Below are positions 17,880 to 28,100 of a stretch of DNA of 35,101 nucleotides, one piece after another. The translations under genes were made by a program, and so were the position numbers. Position 1 is the stretch's first letter, and the number at the start of each line of letters is the position of its first letter. Source of the DNA: Clostridiales bacterium (GTDB taxonomy: Bacteria; Bacillota; Clostridia; Oscillospirales; Oscillospiraceae); contig JALETK010000138.1 in the NCBI GenBank assembly GCA_022781505.1, positions 1 through 35,101 on the forward strand, read 5' to 3'. The notes below the pieces were generated by a model. That model was not told the DNA's origin. It saw only the letters and a list, made by a program, of their open reading frames with translations, and ran no database searches.

Positions 17880-18814
17880 TGGAATTTGTACACAAGTCAG
17901 TGCTCCTGGAGGAGTGCATCGAGGGGCTGAACATCCGGCCCGGCGGCATTTATGTGGACGGCACCCTGGGGGGCGCCGGTCACTCCAGCCGGATTGCCGC
18001 CCGGCTCACCACCGGCCGCCTCATTGGGGTGGACCGGGACCGGGTGGCCCTGGAGGCCGCCCGGCAGCGTCTTTCCCCCTACATAGATCGGGTGACCCTG
18101 GTTCACGCCAACTTTCAGGAGCTGGACCGGATTTTGGAGGAGCTGCATATCCCGGCGGTTGACGGAATTCTGCTGGATCTGGGCGTCTCCTCCCCCCAGC
18201 TGGACGATGGGGCCCGGGGCTTTTCCTATATGGCCGACGCCCCTCTGGACATGCGGATGGACCGCAGCGCCGGTCTCACCGCCTACGACGTGGTGAACAC
18301 CTGGCCCCAGGAGGAGCTTCGCCGGATTCTCTTTGATTATGGCGAGGAGCGCTACGCGGCGAAAATTGCCGCCGCCATGGTGCGCAGGCGGGAGCAGCGG
18401 CCCATTGAGACGACCTTCGAGCTGGTGGACGTGATTCGCTCCGCCATGCCGCCCCAGGCTCTGCGGGAAAAGCAGCACCCCGCCAAGCGGAGCTTTCAGG
18501 CCATCCGCATTGCGGTGAACGATGAGCTGTCCGCCGTGGAGCGGGTGATGCAGGCAGCCATTCCCCGCCTGGCCCCGGGAGGCCGTCTGGCGGTGATTAC
18601 CTTCCACTCTCTGGAGGACCGGATTGTGAAGAGCGCCATGCAGGCGGCGGCCAAGGGCTGCATCTGTCCGCCGGAGTTCCCGGTGTGCGTCTGCGGCAGA
18701 AAACCCCAGGTGCGGATGGTGACCCGGAAGCCGGTGACCGCCGCTCCGGAGGAGCTGAAGGAAAACCCCAGAGCCCGCAGCGCCAAGCTGCGGATTTGTG
18801 AGAAGCTTGAATGA
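17876..18814 (+). CDS. rsmH: 16S rRNA (cytosine1402-N4)-methyltransferase
   Basis: HKSVLLEECIEGL, DGTLGGAGHS, DGILLDLGVSSPQLDDGARGFSY; coupled to mraZ (GTG 17876 or ATG 17879). Confidence 0.97.
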   Translation: MMEFVHKSVLLEECIEGLNIRPGGIYVDGTLGGAGHSSRIAARLTTGRLIGVDRDRVALEAARQRLSPYIDRVTLVHANFQELDRILEELHIPAVDGILLDLGVSSPQLDDGARGFSYMADAPLDMRMDRSAGLTAYDVVNTWPQEELRRILFDYGEERYAAKIAAAMVRRREQRPIETTFELVDVIRSAMPPQALREKQHPAKRSFQAIRIAVNDELSAVERVMQAAIPRLAPGGRLAVITFHSLEDRIVKSAMQAAAKGCICPPEFPVCVCGRKPQVRMVTRKPVTAAPEELKENPRARSAKLRICEKLE

Positions 18815-18836
18815 CAAAAGAAAGGAGGCTGTTTCT

Positions 18837-19373
18837 ATGGCGCAGCGTTCCGGAAATGAAACAGAATATCGCTTCCATGGCTCTGCTGCTGTAGAACCGG
18901 CCTACCGGCCGGAACCGGAAATCCGGCCGGAGCCTAAGAGACGGCCCCAGCACAGGCCCCAGCCCCGGCCCCGGAAGAAGCCCGCCTCCCGCCAGAAGAT
19001 GGTGGTGGCGCCCTTCGCCCTGGTGGGCATCGGCCTGTCGCTGATTATGCTGGTGCTGGTGCTGTTCGGCTACGCCCAGGTCTATGAATCCTCCAGCCAC
19101 CTGGGAGATATGGAGGACCGGGTCGCCACCCTCCGGGAGGAGAACAGCAAGCTCCGGAATCAGTATGACAGCAGCATCGACCTGGAGAGCATTGAGGAGA
19201 GAGCCGGGGAGCTGGGTATGCGGCAGCCCACCGCCCGGCAGATTATTACCCTTTCGGTTCCTGCGGAGGATGTGGCCGTGGTGAATGCCAGGGCGTCCAC
19301 CAATCCCCTGCGGGCCGCCTGGGATGCCGTGACGGAGACGGCCAGGGAGCTGCTGGAATATCTGCGGCAGTAA
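18837..19373 (+). CDS. ftsL: Cell-division protein FtsL / septum formation initiator-like
   Basis: Start MAQRSG with RBS AAAGGAGG; single TM followed by coiled coil (MEDRVATLREENSKLRNQY); position between rsmH and the PBP gene. Confidence 0.8.
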   Translation: MAQRSGNETEYRFHGSAAVEPAYRPEPEIRPEPKRRPQHRPQPRPRKKPASRQKMVVAPFALVGIGLSLIMLVLVLFGYAQVYESSSHLGDMEDRVATLREENSKLRNQYDSSIDLESIEERAGELGMRQPTARQIITLSVPAEDVAVVNARASTNPLRAAWDAVTETARELLEYLRQ

Positions 19374-19400
19374 GGCAATAGAATTTCACATGGGCTTGTG

Positions 19401-19444
19401 GGGTGGGCAGTCGGACAAGGGTCCCCTTGTCCGGCTGCCCACCC
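19401..19444 (+). other. Long hairpin between ftsL and the PBP gene
   Basis: 21-nt arms GGGTGGGCAGTCGGACAAGGG / CCCTTGTCCGGCTGCCCACCC complementary except one G-T wobble; no T-run. Confidence 0.8.
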
Positions 19445-19484
19445 GATGCACCGGGCCCAAATCCTGAGAATACCGGGTGGCGCT

Positions 19485-21836
19485 ATGAGTTTCAATTCCA
19501 AGAAAAGAAAAAAGAATACTGGGCGGCAGGATCGCATCCGGGCCGACCGTGGCATATTGAGCCGCACCGGAGTGATTATGGTCCTGTGCGGCATTGTCGC
19601 ATTTTTGCCGGTGGCTGGGATGCTTCTGAATCTGATGGTCTTCCGCCATGAGGAGTACGCCCAGCGGGCCCTCAACAACCAGACCAGAACCACCCAGGTG
19701 ACCGCCTCCCGGGGCTCCATCTATGACCGGAACATGAACGTGCTGGCGGTTTCCTCCAGCGTGGAAAATGTGTTTCTGGACCCCAAGGAGCTCAGCGACA
19801 ACAAGGAGGATATCAACCTGATTGCAAACACCCTGGGGGGCATTCTGGATCTGGAGCCGGACTGGATCCGGGAGCAGGCGGCGGACAGCACCATGCGCTA
19901 CAAAATGCTGGCGAGAAAGCAGCCCCAGGAGGTCACGGATCAGATCCGGGACTTCATCAACGAAAATGACATCATCGGCATCCACATGGAGCCGGACTCC
20001 AAGCGCATCTATCCCAACGGCTCCCTGGCCGCCCAGGTCATCGGCTTCACCAACGCCAGCAACCAGGGGGCGGAGGGCATCGAGTCCTATTACAACAGCT
20101 ATCTGGAGGGCACCGCCGGAAAGGTCATCACCACCAAGGGAAACTATGAGACGGAAATGCCCTACTCCTATGAAAAATACTACGAGGCCTCCGACGGCGA
20201 CGACATCGTTCTCACCATTGACAGCACCGTGCAGTACTATCTGGAGAAGAACATGCAGTCTGCCGTGGAGAAATATGACGTGCAGAACGGGGCCTTCGGC
20301 ATTGTGATGGATGTGAAGACCGGGGAGATCCTGGCCATGTGCACCCTGGGGAGCTACGACCCCAACAATTACCTGGAGATCGGGGACAGCCGGGTGCAGG
20401 CGGAGCTGGACGAGCTGAAGAAGGCCATGGTCCTGGAAAAGGAGGGAACCCCCGCCTATACGGCGGCGGAGAAGACCTATGAGGACGCCCTGGTGGCCGC
20501 AAGACTCTCCCAGTGGAGAAACCGGGTGGTCTCCGACGGCTATGAGCCCGGCTCCACCTTCAAGATCATCACCATGGCCGCCGCCATCGAGGAGGGCACC
20601 ACCACGGTGAACGACACCTTCTACTGCGGCGGCTCCGAGATGTTCTCCGGACGGCCCCAGCCCCTGCACTGCTGGCAGCACAGCGGCCACGGCAGCGAGA
20701 CCACCTTCCAGGCCCTGCAGAACTCCTGCAACCTGGCCCTGGCCCACATCGGCCTGCGCCTGGGCGGCGAGAAGTTCTATCAGTATGTGAAGGACTTTGG
20801 CCTGCTGGAGACCACCGGCGTGGGCATGTCCGGCGAGTCCTCAGGCTATTTCTTCCCCGAGTCCACCCTGGTTCCCGGGGCTCTGGGATATGAAGCCGCC
20901 ATGATTGCGGCCTCCTTCGGCCAGACCTTCGAGGTGACGCCCCTGCAGCTGGTGCGGGCCCTGTCCGCCGTGGTGAACGGGGGCTACCTGATGCAGCCCT
21001 ATGTGGTGAGCCAGGTGCTGGACGCCGACGGAAACGTGGTGGAGGAGCATGAGCCCACGGTGGTGCGGCAGGTGATCAGCGAGGAGACCAGCGCCATTAT
21101 GCGGGACATGATTCTCTCCGTGGTGGAGGAAGGTACCGCCAAAAATGCCAAAATTGCCGGCTATTCCATCGGGGGAAAAACGGGAACCGCCGAAAAAACC
21201 GGCAAGGTTGACGAGAATGGCAACGAAGTGGACGATAAAATCGTGTCATTTGTGGGGATTGCGCCCATGGACGATCCGGAGTATATTGTATTGGTGGCTC
21301 TGGACACCCCCTCCACCAGCACGGGCATTTACATTTCCGGCGGCGTCATGGCCGCTCCCACGGTGCGTGGGGTGTTTGAAGACATTCTGCCCTATCTGGG
21401 GGTCAAGCGGGATCTTACGGATGTGGATATGAGCAGCGTGGAGGTCACCATGCCGGACGTCACGGACATGACCGAGAAGGAGGCCGCAGCGGCCCTGAAG
21501 GACGAGAGCCTGACCTACGAGCTTGTGGGCGAGGGCACCCGGGTGACGGGACAGCTTCCCGCTCCGGGCACGGCGCTGCCGGGCAACTCCCAGGTCATCT
21601 TGTACATGGGCGAGGAGGTTCCCACGGATCTTGTGATTGTGCCGGACTTCACCGGCATGACCATCAGCCAGGCCAACCAGGCCGCCGCCAACGCGGGGCT
21701 CTATGTGCTGGCCAAGGGCGCGGACGCGGACAGCGGCTACGTCACGGCCACGGAGCAGAGCGTGGCCCCGGGAACCACCGTGGTTCGGGGCACCACCATC
21801 CATGTGGGCTTCACGGACCATACGGCCCAGGATTAA
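19485..21836 (+). CDS. Class B penicillin-binding protein (SpoVD/FtsI-like) with two C-terminal PASTA-like domains
   Basis: RGSIYDRN, YEPGSTFKIITMAAAIEEG (SxxK), GGKTGTAEKTG (KTG); PASTA-like VTMPDVTDMTEKEA... and VIVPDFTGMTISQA.... Confidence 0.93.
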   Translation: MSFNSKKRKKNTGRQDRIRADRGILSRTGVIMVLCGIVAFLPVAGMLLNLMVFRHEEYAQRALNNQTRTTQVTASRGSIYDRNMNVLAVSSSVENVFLDPKELSDNKEDINLIANTLGGILDLEPDWIREQAADSTMRYKMLARKQPQEVTDQIRDFINENDIIGIHMEPDSKRIYPNGSLAAQVIGFTNASNQGAEGIESYYNSYLEGTAGKVITTKGNYETEMPYSYEKYYEASDGDDIVLTIDSTVQYYLEKNMQSAVEKYDVQNGAFGIVMDVKTGEILAMCTLGSYDPNNYLEIGDSRVQAELDELKKAMVLEKEGTPAYTAAEKTYEDALVAARLSQWRNRVVSDGYEPGSTFKIITMAAAIEEGTTTVNDTFYCGGSEMFSGRPQPLHCWQHSGHGSETTFQALQNSCNLALAHIGLRLGGEKFYQYVKDFGLLETTGVGMSGESSGYFFPESTLVPGALGYEAAMIAASFGQTFEVTPLQLVRALSAVVNGGYLMQPYVVSQVLDADGNVVEEHEPTVVRQVISEETSAIMRDMILSVVEEGTAKNAKIAGYSIGGKTGTAEKTGKVDENGNEVDDKIVSFVGIAPMDDPEYIVLVALDTPSTSTGIYISGGVMAAPTVRGVFEDILPYLGVKRDLTDVDMSSVEVTMPDVTDMTEKEAAAALKDESLTYELVGEGTRVTGQLPAPGTALPGNSQVILYMGEEVPTDLVIVPDFTGMTISQANQAAANAGLYVLAKGADADSGYVTATEQSVAPGTTVVRGTTIHVGFTDHTAQD

Positions 21837-21848
21837 CCATCAATTTCT

Positions 21849-23345
21849 ATGACAAAGGAGCTGGCAAGCTTGAAGCTGTGTGAGCTGCTGCAGGGGGTGG
21901 AGGTTCTTGCCTCCACGGCCCCGGCCGGGCTGGAGATCTCCGGCGTGGCCTATGATTCCCGGCAGGTGCGGCCCGGAAATGTGTTTGTGGCCATTTCCGG
22001 CTTCGCCACAGACGGAAACCGGTACATTCCCAAGGCCCTGGAGCTGGGGGCCGCCGCCGTGGTGACGGACAGAGAGCCAGAGGGGGACTTTCCCTGGGTG
22101 CTTGTGAAATCCGCCCGGCTGGCCCTGGCCCTCATGGGGGCCAACTGGTACGGCCATCCGGCGGAGAAAATGACCATGGTGGGGGTCACCGGCACCAACG
22201 GAAAGACCTCCGTCACCATGCTCCTCAAATCGGTGCTGGAGCAGGTGACCGGGGCCAGGGTGGGCCTCATCGGCACCATTCAGAATATGATCGGAGCGGA
22301 AGTCGTGGCCACGGAGCGCACCACCCCCGAGAGCTTTGCCCTCCAGGGCCTCCTGGCCCGGATGGCGGAGGCGGGGTGCCGGTATGTGGTGATGGAGGTC
22401 TCCTCCCACGCCCTGGCCCTGGACCGGGTGGGGGGCATCTTCTTCGAGGCCGCCGCCTTTACCAATCTGACGGAGGATCACCTGGATTTCCACGGCACCA
22501 TGGAGAACTACGCGGCAACCAAGGCCATGCTGTTCTCCCGGTGCAAAACCGGCGTGTTCAACCTGGACGACAGCTGGTGTGAGTACATGATGGAGCGGGC
22601 CACCTGCGGGAAGCTCACCTGCTCGGAAAAGGCTCCGGCAGCGGATTTATACGCGGGAGAGCCGGAGCTGGGGGCGGATCATGTGGCCTTCCGCCTGGTG
22701 TGCGGCGGGAAGGAAATTCCCGTGCGGGTGGGCATTCCGGGCCTGTTTACGGCGTACAATGCACTGACGGTGCTGGGTCTGGCCCGGGCCCTGGGGCTTC
22801 CTATGGAGGAAGCGGCGAAAGCCCTGGGAGAAGCCCAGGGGGTGAAGGGCCGCATTGAGGTGGTACCCACCCCTGGGACGGACTTCACCGTGCTCATTGA
22901 CTATGCCCATACTCCGGACGGGCTGGAGAATGTCCTGGCCTCGGTGCGGGGCTTCTGCCGGGGCAGGGTGGTGGCCGTATTCGGCTGCGGCGGCGACCGG
23001 GACAAGACTAAGCGGCCCATTATGGGAAAAATCGGCCTGGAGCGCGCCGACTTTGTGGTTTTCACCTCGGACAATCCCAGGACGGAGGCCCCCGGGGAGA
23101 TTCTCCGGGACATTCTGGCCGGGGCCCGGGGAACCAAGACCCCCTATGTGGTGATTGAAGACCGCCGGGAGGCCATCCGGTACAGCCTGGATCACGGACA
23201 AAAGGATGATATCATCGTCCTGGCCGGAAAGGGCCACGAGACCTATCAGGAGGTGGCCGGCGTGAAGAACCACCTGGACGAGCGCGAGGAGGTGGCCGCC
23301 TGGCTGAAGGCCCGGCGGGAACAGAAAGAGGGAGCAGATACATGA
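21849..23345 (+). CDS. murE: UDP-MurNAc-L-Ala-D-Glu--meso-DAP ligase
   Basis: VGVTGTNGKTSV, DYAHTPDGLENVL, and DNPR motif (SDNPRTEAP) typical of meso-DAP specificity. Confidence 0.96.
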   Translation: MTKELASLKLCELLQGVEVLASTAPAGLEISGVAYDSRQVRPGNVFVAISGFATDGNRYIPKALELGAAAVVTDREPEGDFPWVLVKSARLALALMGANWYGHPAEKMTMVGVTGTNGKTSVTMLLKSVLEQVTGARVGLIGTIQNMIGAEVVATERTTPESFALQGLLARMAEAGCRYVVMEVSSHALALDRVGGIFFEAAAFTNLTEDHLDFHGTMENYAATKAMLFSRCKTGVFNLDDSWCEYMMERATCGKLTCSEKAPAADLYAGEPELGADHVAFRLVCGGKEIPVRVGIPGLFTAYNALTVLGLARALGLPMEEAAKALGEAQGVKGRIEVVPTPGTDFTVLIDYAHTPDGLENVLASVRGFCRGRVVAVFGCGGDRDKTKRPIMGKIGLERADFVVFTSDNPRTEAPGEILRDILAGARGTKTPYVVIEDRREAIRYSLDHGQKDDIIVLAGKGHETYQEVAGVKNHLDEREEVAAWLKARREQKEGADT

Positions 23346-24694
23346 GCGAATTGACATTGAATCAGGCCGCCCGGTGGTGCGGCGGCCATGTGCAGGAAAA
23401 ATACGGGGACGTGCGCTTTTTGGGGGCCAGCAACGACTCCCGGAGCATCCAGCCGGGGCAGCTGTTTGTGGCCCTGAGCGGCGCCCGGGACGGCCACGAG
23501 TTTATCCCTATGGCCCTCTCCAAGGGCGCGTCGGCGGTGCTCTGCACCCACTGCGACGGAGACTATCCCGCCATTGTGGTGGAGGACACCCGGAAGGCCC
23601 TGGGAGACATTGCCCGGCAGGAGCGGCTGCGCCTGGGCTGCCGGGTGGTGGCCATCACCGGCTCTGTGGGAAAGAGCACCACCAAGGAGATGACCGCCGC
23701 CGTCCTGGGGCGGAAGTACCGCACCAGCAAGACCCCGGCGAATTTCAACAACGACATTGGCCTGCCCCTGTCCATTCTGGCCCTGCCGGAGGACACGGAG
23801 GTGGCGGTTCTGGAGCTGGGCATGAACCATTTCGGGGAGATGTCCTACCTCACCTCCATTGCCCGGCCGGATGTGGCGGTGATTACCAACATCGGCACCA
23901 TGCACATTGAAAATCTCGGCTCCCGGGAGGGAATCCTCCAGGCCAAGCTGGAGATTCTGGAGGGCCTCCGGGAGGGGGGCCGGGTGGTGTTCAACGGCGA
24001 CGAGCCACTGCTTCGGAACAAGCGGGCGGAGCTCAGCCCCGTGTACTTCGGCATGGAGAACCTGGACTGCCAGGTTCGGGGCACGGAGCTCAAGGTCTGG
24101 TCCGGCAGCACCTCCTTCCGGGTGGAGGCGGGAGACCTGGCCTTCCGGGTGGAGCTTCCTGTGGAGGGCGCCCACTTTGCCGCCGACGCCCTGGCCGCGG
24201 TGACCGTGGGCAGGCTCCTGGATGTGCCTGCGGTGGAGATCCGGGAGGCACTCCAGGGCTTCCGGAGCATGGAGGGCCGCCAGGAGATTTTTGAGACCAA
24301 GGGCTACACCATCATCAAGGATTGCTACAACGCGGGGCCGGAGTCCATGGCCGCCGCTCTGAAGGTGCTCAGCGGGCGGCAGGGCCGCCGGATCGCGGTG
24401 CTGGGCGATATGCTGGAGCTGGGCGGCTGCGCCCAGGCGGAGCACTACCGGGTGGGCCGGATTGCCGCCGGCAGCTGCGACCTGATCCTGACCCTGGGCA
24501 AAAACGGCGCCCGGGTGGTGAGCGGCGCTTTCACCGGGGGGATGCGGCCCGACCGGGCCATTGCCTGCGGCTCCATGGAGGAGCTGGTGGAGATGCTCAA
24601 GGGCCGGGCCAAGCCGGGGGACACCCTGCTGTTTAAGGGGAGCCATGGAATGCACATGGACCGGGCCCTGGAGCTGTTTTTGGAAGAGATATAA
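23342..24694 (+). CDS. murF: UDP-MurNAc-tripeptide--D-Ala-D-Ala ligase
   Basis: ITGSVGKSTTKEM, NFNNDIGLPLSIL, LELGMNHFGEM; ATGA overlap with murE. Confidence 0.96.
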   Translation: MSELTLNQAARWCGGHVQEKYGDVRFLGASNDSRSIQPGQLFVALSGARDGHEFIPMALSKGASAVLCTHCDGDYPAIVVEDTRKALGDIARQERLRLGCRVVAITGSVGKSTTKEMTAAVLGRKYRTSKTPANFNNDIGLPLSILALPEDTEVAVLELGMNHFGEMSYLTSIARPDVAVITNIGTMHIENLGSREGILQAKLEILEGLREGGRVVFNGDEPLLRNKRAELSPVYFGMENLDCQVRGTELKVWSGSTSFRVEAGDLAFRVELPVEGAHFAADALAAVTVGRLLDVPAVEIREALQGFRSMEGRQEIFETKGYTIIKDCYNAGPESMAAALKVLSGRQGRRIAVLGDMLELGGCAQAEHYRVGRIAAGSCDLILTLGKNGARVVSGAFTGGMRPDRAIACGSMEELVEMLKGRAKPGDTLLFKGSHGMHMDRALELFLEEI

Positions 24695-24712
24695 AACGTT
24701 GGAGGATATACC

Positions 24713-25705
24713 ATGGATACCAATCTTATTTACATCGGTATTGCGATTCTGTGCGCCTTTGCCCTGGGGCTGCTTCTGGGCTACATTCTGATTCCCGCCC
24801 TGCGGCGGCTGAAGGCCGGTCAGGAGATCCGGGAGGTGGGCCCCAACTGGCACGCCACCAAGGCCGGTACCCCCACCATGGGCGGCCTCACCTTCATCGG
24901 CGCCAGCCTTTTGTGTCTGGTGTTCGGCTTCCGCCATATGCGGCAGGGGGATTTCTCCGCCCTCTATGTGCTGGTGCTCTCCCTGTGCTTCGGCCTCATC
25001 GGCTTTCTGGATGACCTGTTCAAGGTGAAGTACCACCGGAACCTGGGCCTCACCGCCCTGCAGAAGGCCATGCTCCAGATGGCAGTGTCCGGTATTTTCC
25101 TCTATGTGCTGTACCGGGCGGGGCTTCTCACCTGTGAGCTGTATGTGCCCTTTGTGAATGTGACCTGGGAGATCCATCCCGTTCCTTACATGATTTTCGA
25201 CATGTTCATCATGGTGGGCTGCGTCAACGCGGTGAACCTCACCGACGGCATTGACGGCCTTGCCACCGGTGTCACCATGCCGGTGATGGCCTTCTTCACC
25301 CTGGTGGCCATTGCCGCCAGACAGTGGAACCTGGCCCTGTTCCCGGCCACTTTGCTGGGAGGCCTGGGGGCCTTCCTCACCTACAACTTCCACCCCGCCA
25401 AGGCCTTCATGGGGGACACCGGCTCTCTGTTCCTGGGAGGCGCCGTGTGCGGCCTGGCATTTGCCCTGGATATCCCCCTGATTCTAATTCTGGTGGGCCT
25501 TGTGTACATTGTGGAGACCCTGTCCGATATCATTCAGGTGACCTATTTCAAGCTGACCCACGGAAAGCGGATTTTCAAAATGGCCCCCATTCATCACCAT
25601 TTTGAGATGTGCGGCTGGTCCGAGGAGAAGATTTTCACCGTATTTGTCAGCGTGACCTGCATCATGTGTGTCCTGGCCTGGTTTGGCCTTCAGGGCAGAT
25701 TCTGA
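24713..25705 (+). CDS. mraY: Phospho-MurNAc-pentapeptide transferase
   Basis: GTPTMGGLTFI, NLTDGIDGLATG, FMGDTGSLFLGG, PIHHHFEMCGWSEEKI. Confidence 0.97.
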   Translation: MDTNLIYIGIAILCAFALGLLLGYILIPALRRLKAGQEIREVGPNWHATKAGTPTMGGLTFIGASLLCLVFGFRHMRQGDFSALYVLVLSLCFGLIGFLDDLFKVKYHRNLGLTALQKAMLQMAVSGIFLYVLYRAGLLTCELYVPFVNVTWEIHPVPYMIFDMFIMVGCVNAVNLTDGIDGLATGVTMPVMAFFTLVAIAARQWNLALFPATLLGGLGAFLTYNFHPAKAFMGDTGSLFLGGAVCGLAFALDIPLILILVGLVYIVETLSDIIQVTYFKLTHGKRIFKMAPIHHHFEMCGWSEEKIFTVFVSVTCIMCVLAWFGLQGRF

Positions 25706-25754
25706 GCCGGGGGCATGAAAGACCTTCGGAATTCCGGAAAAGGAGGAGCGGCGT

Positions 25755-26903
25755 ATGTCCAGTGAAGAATTGCAGCGGAAAGCGAAGCTCCGCCGGACGG
25801 TTCCCGATGACAGGGGCATGATTGACGTGCCCTTTCTGACCCTGGTTCTGCTGCTGGTGGCCATTGGCCTTCTCATGATGTTTTCCGCCAGCTATGTCCG
25901 GGCCAGCTATGAGACCGGCAGCGCCGTGTACTATTTTGCCCGCCAGGCGGGCTTCGCCGCCGGGGGCCTTTTGGCCATGTTCGGCGCGAGCCACCTGAAC
26001 TGCCACATCTGGCAGAGGTTTGCAAAGGCGCTGTACGCCCTCAGCATTCTGCTGCTGCTGGCCGTGCTGGTGGTGGGCGTCTCCGCCGGCGGCGCCAAGC
26101 GCTGGGTGGAGCTGCCCGGCATCGGCCAGTTCCAGCCCTCGGAGGTGGCAAAGTTCGCCCTCATCTGTATGCTCGCGGCCATGATGGCCCAGTACAAGGA
26201 GAAAATGGCGGAGTTCCGCTACGGCGTACTGCGAATCGGCGGCGTTGTGCTGGTGATTGTGGCCCTGGTTGCCCTGGAAAAGCACCTGTCCGCCATTATG
26301 ATCATCTGCATGGTGTCTTTGGTCATGATGTATGTGGGCGGCACAAAAAAACGCTGGATCTTCCTGGCCATCGGGATTGCGGTGGTGTTTGCGGTGATTT
26401 ACATCACCGCCATGGGCTACGCCAGCGACCGGATTACCGCTTGGCTCAACCCGGAGGCGGACGCCCAGGGCAAGGGCTACCAGGTGCTCCAGTCCCAGTA
26501 CGCCATCGGCTCCGGCGGCCTGTTCGGCCTGGGCTTCGGCAAGGGACGGCAGAAGCACCTGTATCTGCCCGAGGAGCACAATGACTACATCTTCGCCATT
26601 GTCTGCGAGGAGCTGGGCTTTATAGGCGCCCTGGGCATCATCGTTCTGTTTGCCCTGCTGATCATCCGGGGCTACTGGATTGCCATGCACGCAGCGGACC
26701 GGTTCTCCACCCTTCTGGCCGTGGGCATCACCACCCTGCTTGCGGTGCAGGTGGTGCTCAACATGGGCGTTGTGAGCAATCTGCTGCCCTCCACCGGTGT
26801 GGGCCTGCCCTTCTTCTCCTACGGAGGCACCAACCTTCTCATGAATCTGGGCGAGATGGGCATTATGCTGAGTATTTCCCGCTGGAGCTCCAGCACCAGA
26901 TAG
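25755..26903 (+). CDS. ftsW: SEDS-family peptidoglycan polymerase FtsW
   Basis: GAKRWVELPGIGQFQPSEVAKF, PEEHNDYIFAIVCEELG, LLPSTGVGLPFFSYGGTNLL. Confidence 0.92.
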   Translation: MSSEELQRKAKLRRTVPDDRGMIDVPFLTLVLLLVAIGLLMMFSASYVRASYETGSAVYYFARQAGFAAGGLLAMFGASHLNCHIWQRFAKALYALSILLLLAVLVVGVSAGGAKRWVELPGIGQFQPSEVAKFALICMLAAMMAQYKEKMAEFRYGVLRIGGVVLVIVALVALEKHLSAIMIICMVSLVMMYVGGTKKRWIFLAIGIAVVFAVIYITAMGYASDRITAWLNPEADAQGKGYQVLQSQYAIGSGGLFGLGFGKGRQKHLYLPEEHNDYIFAIVCEELGFIGALGIIVLFALLIIRGYWIAMHAADRFSTLLAVGITTLLAVQVVLNMGVVSNLLPSTGVGLPFFSYGGTNLLMNLGEMGIMLSISRWSSSTR

Positions 26904-26914
26904 GAGGGCAAGAT

Positions 26915-28045
26915 TTGAACGTGATGTTTACCTGCGGCGGCACGGGAGGGCATATCAACCCGGCCATTGCCGTTGCCAATCTGCTCCGGGAGCGCCGCCC
27001 CGACTGCCGGATTCTCTTTGTGGGCGGCGAGGGGGGCATGGAGTGCACCCTGGTGCCCAAGGCGGGCTACCGGCTGGAGACCCTGGACCCCAGGAGCTTC
27101 CGGAGAGGCCTGTCCCCCAAGGCCCTGTGGCACAATGTGAACGGGGCATATCACACGGCTGCCTCATTGCGAAAGGCCAAGCGGCTGATCCGGGCGTTTC
27201 AGCCGGATGTGATTGTGGGAACCGGGGGCTATGCCAGCTTCCCGGTTCTGAAGGTGGGCGCCCGCATGGGAGTTCCCACCTGCGTCCATGAGAGCAACGC
27301 CGTTCCCGGCCTCACCACCCGGATGGTGGCGGACCGGGCCGCCCGGATTATGGTCTCCTTTGCCGAGAGCAAGGGGCAGTACAAGCACCCGGAGCGGGTG
27401 GAGGTGGTGGGAATGCCTGTGCGCCAGGAGTTCCTTTACACCAAAAAAGAGGAGGCCCGGCAGGCCCTGGGCCTGGATGAGCGGCCCCTCATCGTCTCCG
27501 CCTGGGGGAGCCTGGGGGCCAGAGAGATGAATAAGATTGTGGCCGGTATGTTCCGGCTGGAGCAGCAGGCCGGCTGCCCCTATCAGCACATCCACGCCAC
27601 CGGCTCCTACGGCTGGAAGTGGATGCCGGATTATGTGAAGGAACAGGGGGTGGATTTGGACGCCTGTCCGGGCCTGGAGATGCGGGAGTATATCTATGAC
27701 ATGCCCACCCTGATGGCGGCGGCGGATGTGATCATCGGCCGGGCGGGGGCCTCTACCTTAAATGAGATCGCCGCCTCCGGCACCCCCTGCATCATCGTGC
27801 CGTCCCCCAATGTGACGGACAATCACCAGGAGAAAAACGCCGCCGTCCTGGCGGATCGCGGTGCCGCCCAGGTGATTCACGAGGCGGATTGCACCGCACA
27901 GGTTTTGTTTGACGAGACCAGGGCCCTTCTGGAGGACCAGGCCCGGCGGCGCGCCATGCGCCGGGCGCTTTTAAATCTGGCCGTGGTGGATTCCGCGGAG
28001 CGCATCTGCTCCGTGATTCTGGAGCTGGCAAGCCCCAGAGGCTGA
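26915..28045 (+). CDS. murG: UDP-GlcNAc--MurNAc-pentapeptide pyrophosphoryl-undecaprenol GlcNAc transferase
   Basis: TCGGTGGHINPAIAVA, GTGGYASFPVL, HESNAVPGLTTR, GRAGASTLNEIAASGTPCI; TTG start in the track. Confidence 0.97.
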   Translation: MNVMFTCGGTGGHINPAIAVANLLRERRPDCRILFVGGEGGMECTLVPKAGYRLETLDPRSFRRGLSPKALWHNVNGAYHTAASLRKAKRLIRAFQPDVIVGTGGYASFPVLKVGARMGVPTCVHESNAVPGLTTRMVADRAARIMVSFAESKGQYKHPERVEVVGMPVRQEFLYTKKEEARQALGLDERPLIVSAWGSLGAREMNKIVAGMFRLEQQAGCPYQHIHATGSYGWKWMPDYVKEQGVDLDACPGLEMREYIYDMPTLMAAADVIIGRAGASTLNEIAASGTPCIIVPSPNVTDNHQEKNAAVLADRGAAQVIHEADCTAQVLFDETRALLEDQARRRAMRRALLNLAVVDSAERICSVILELASPRG

Positions 28046-28100
28046 GGCACCGGGCCGGGCTCCCCTGCATAGGATGTGCTAAAGGCAAGGGGGCTGGGCC

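Noticed and set aside
23246-25393. 715-aa minus-strand ORF opposite murF/mraY
   Set aside because: Antisense shadow; low-complexity H/G/Q-rich translation with no recognisable domain.
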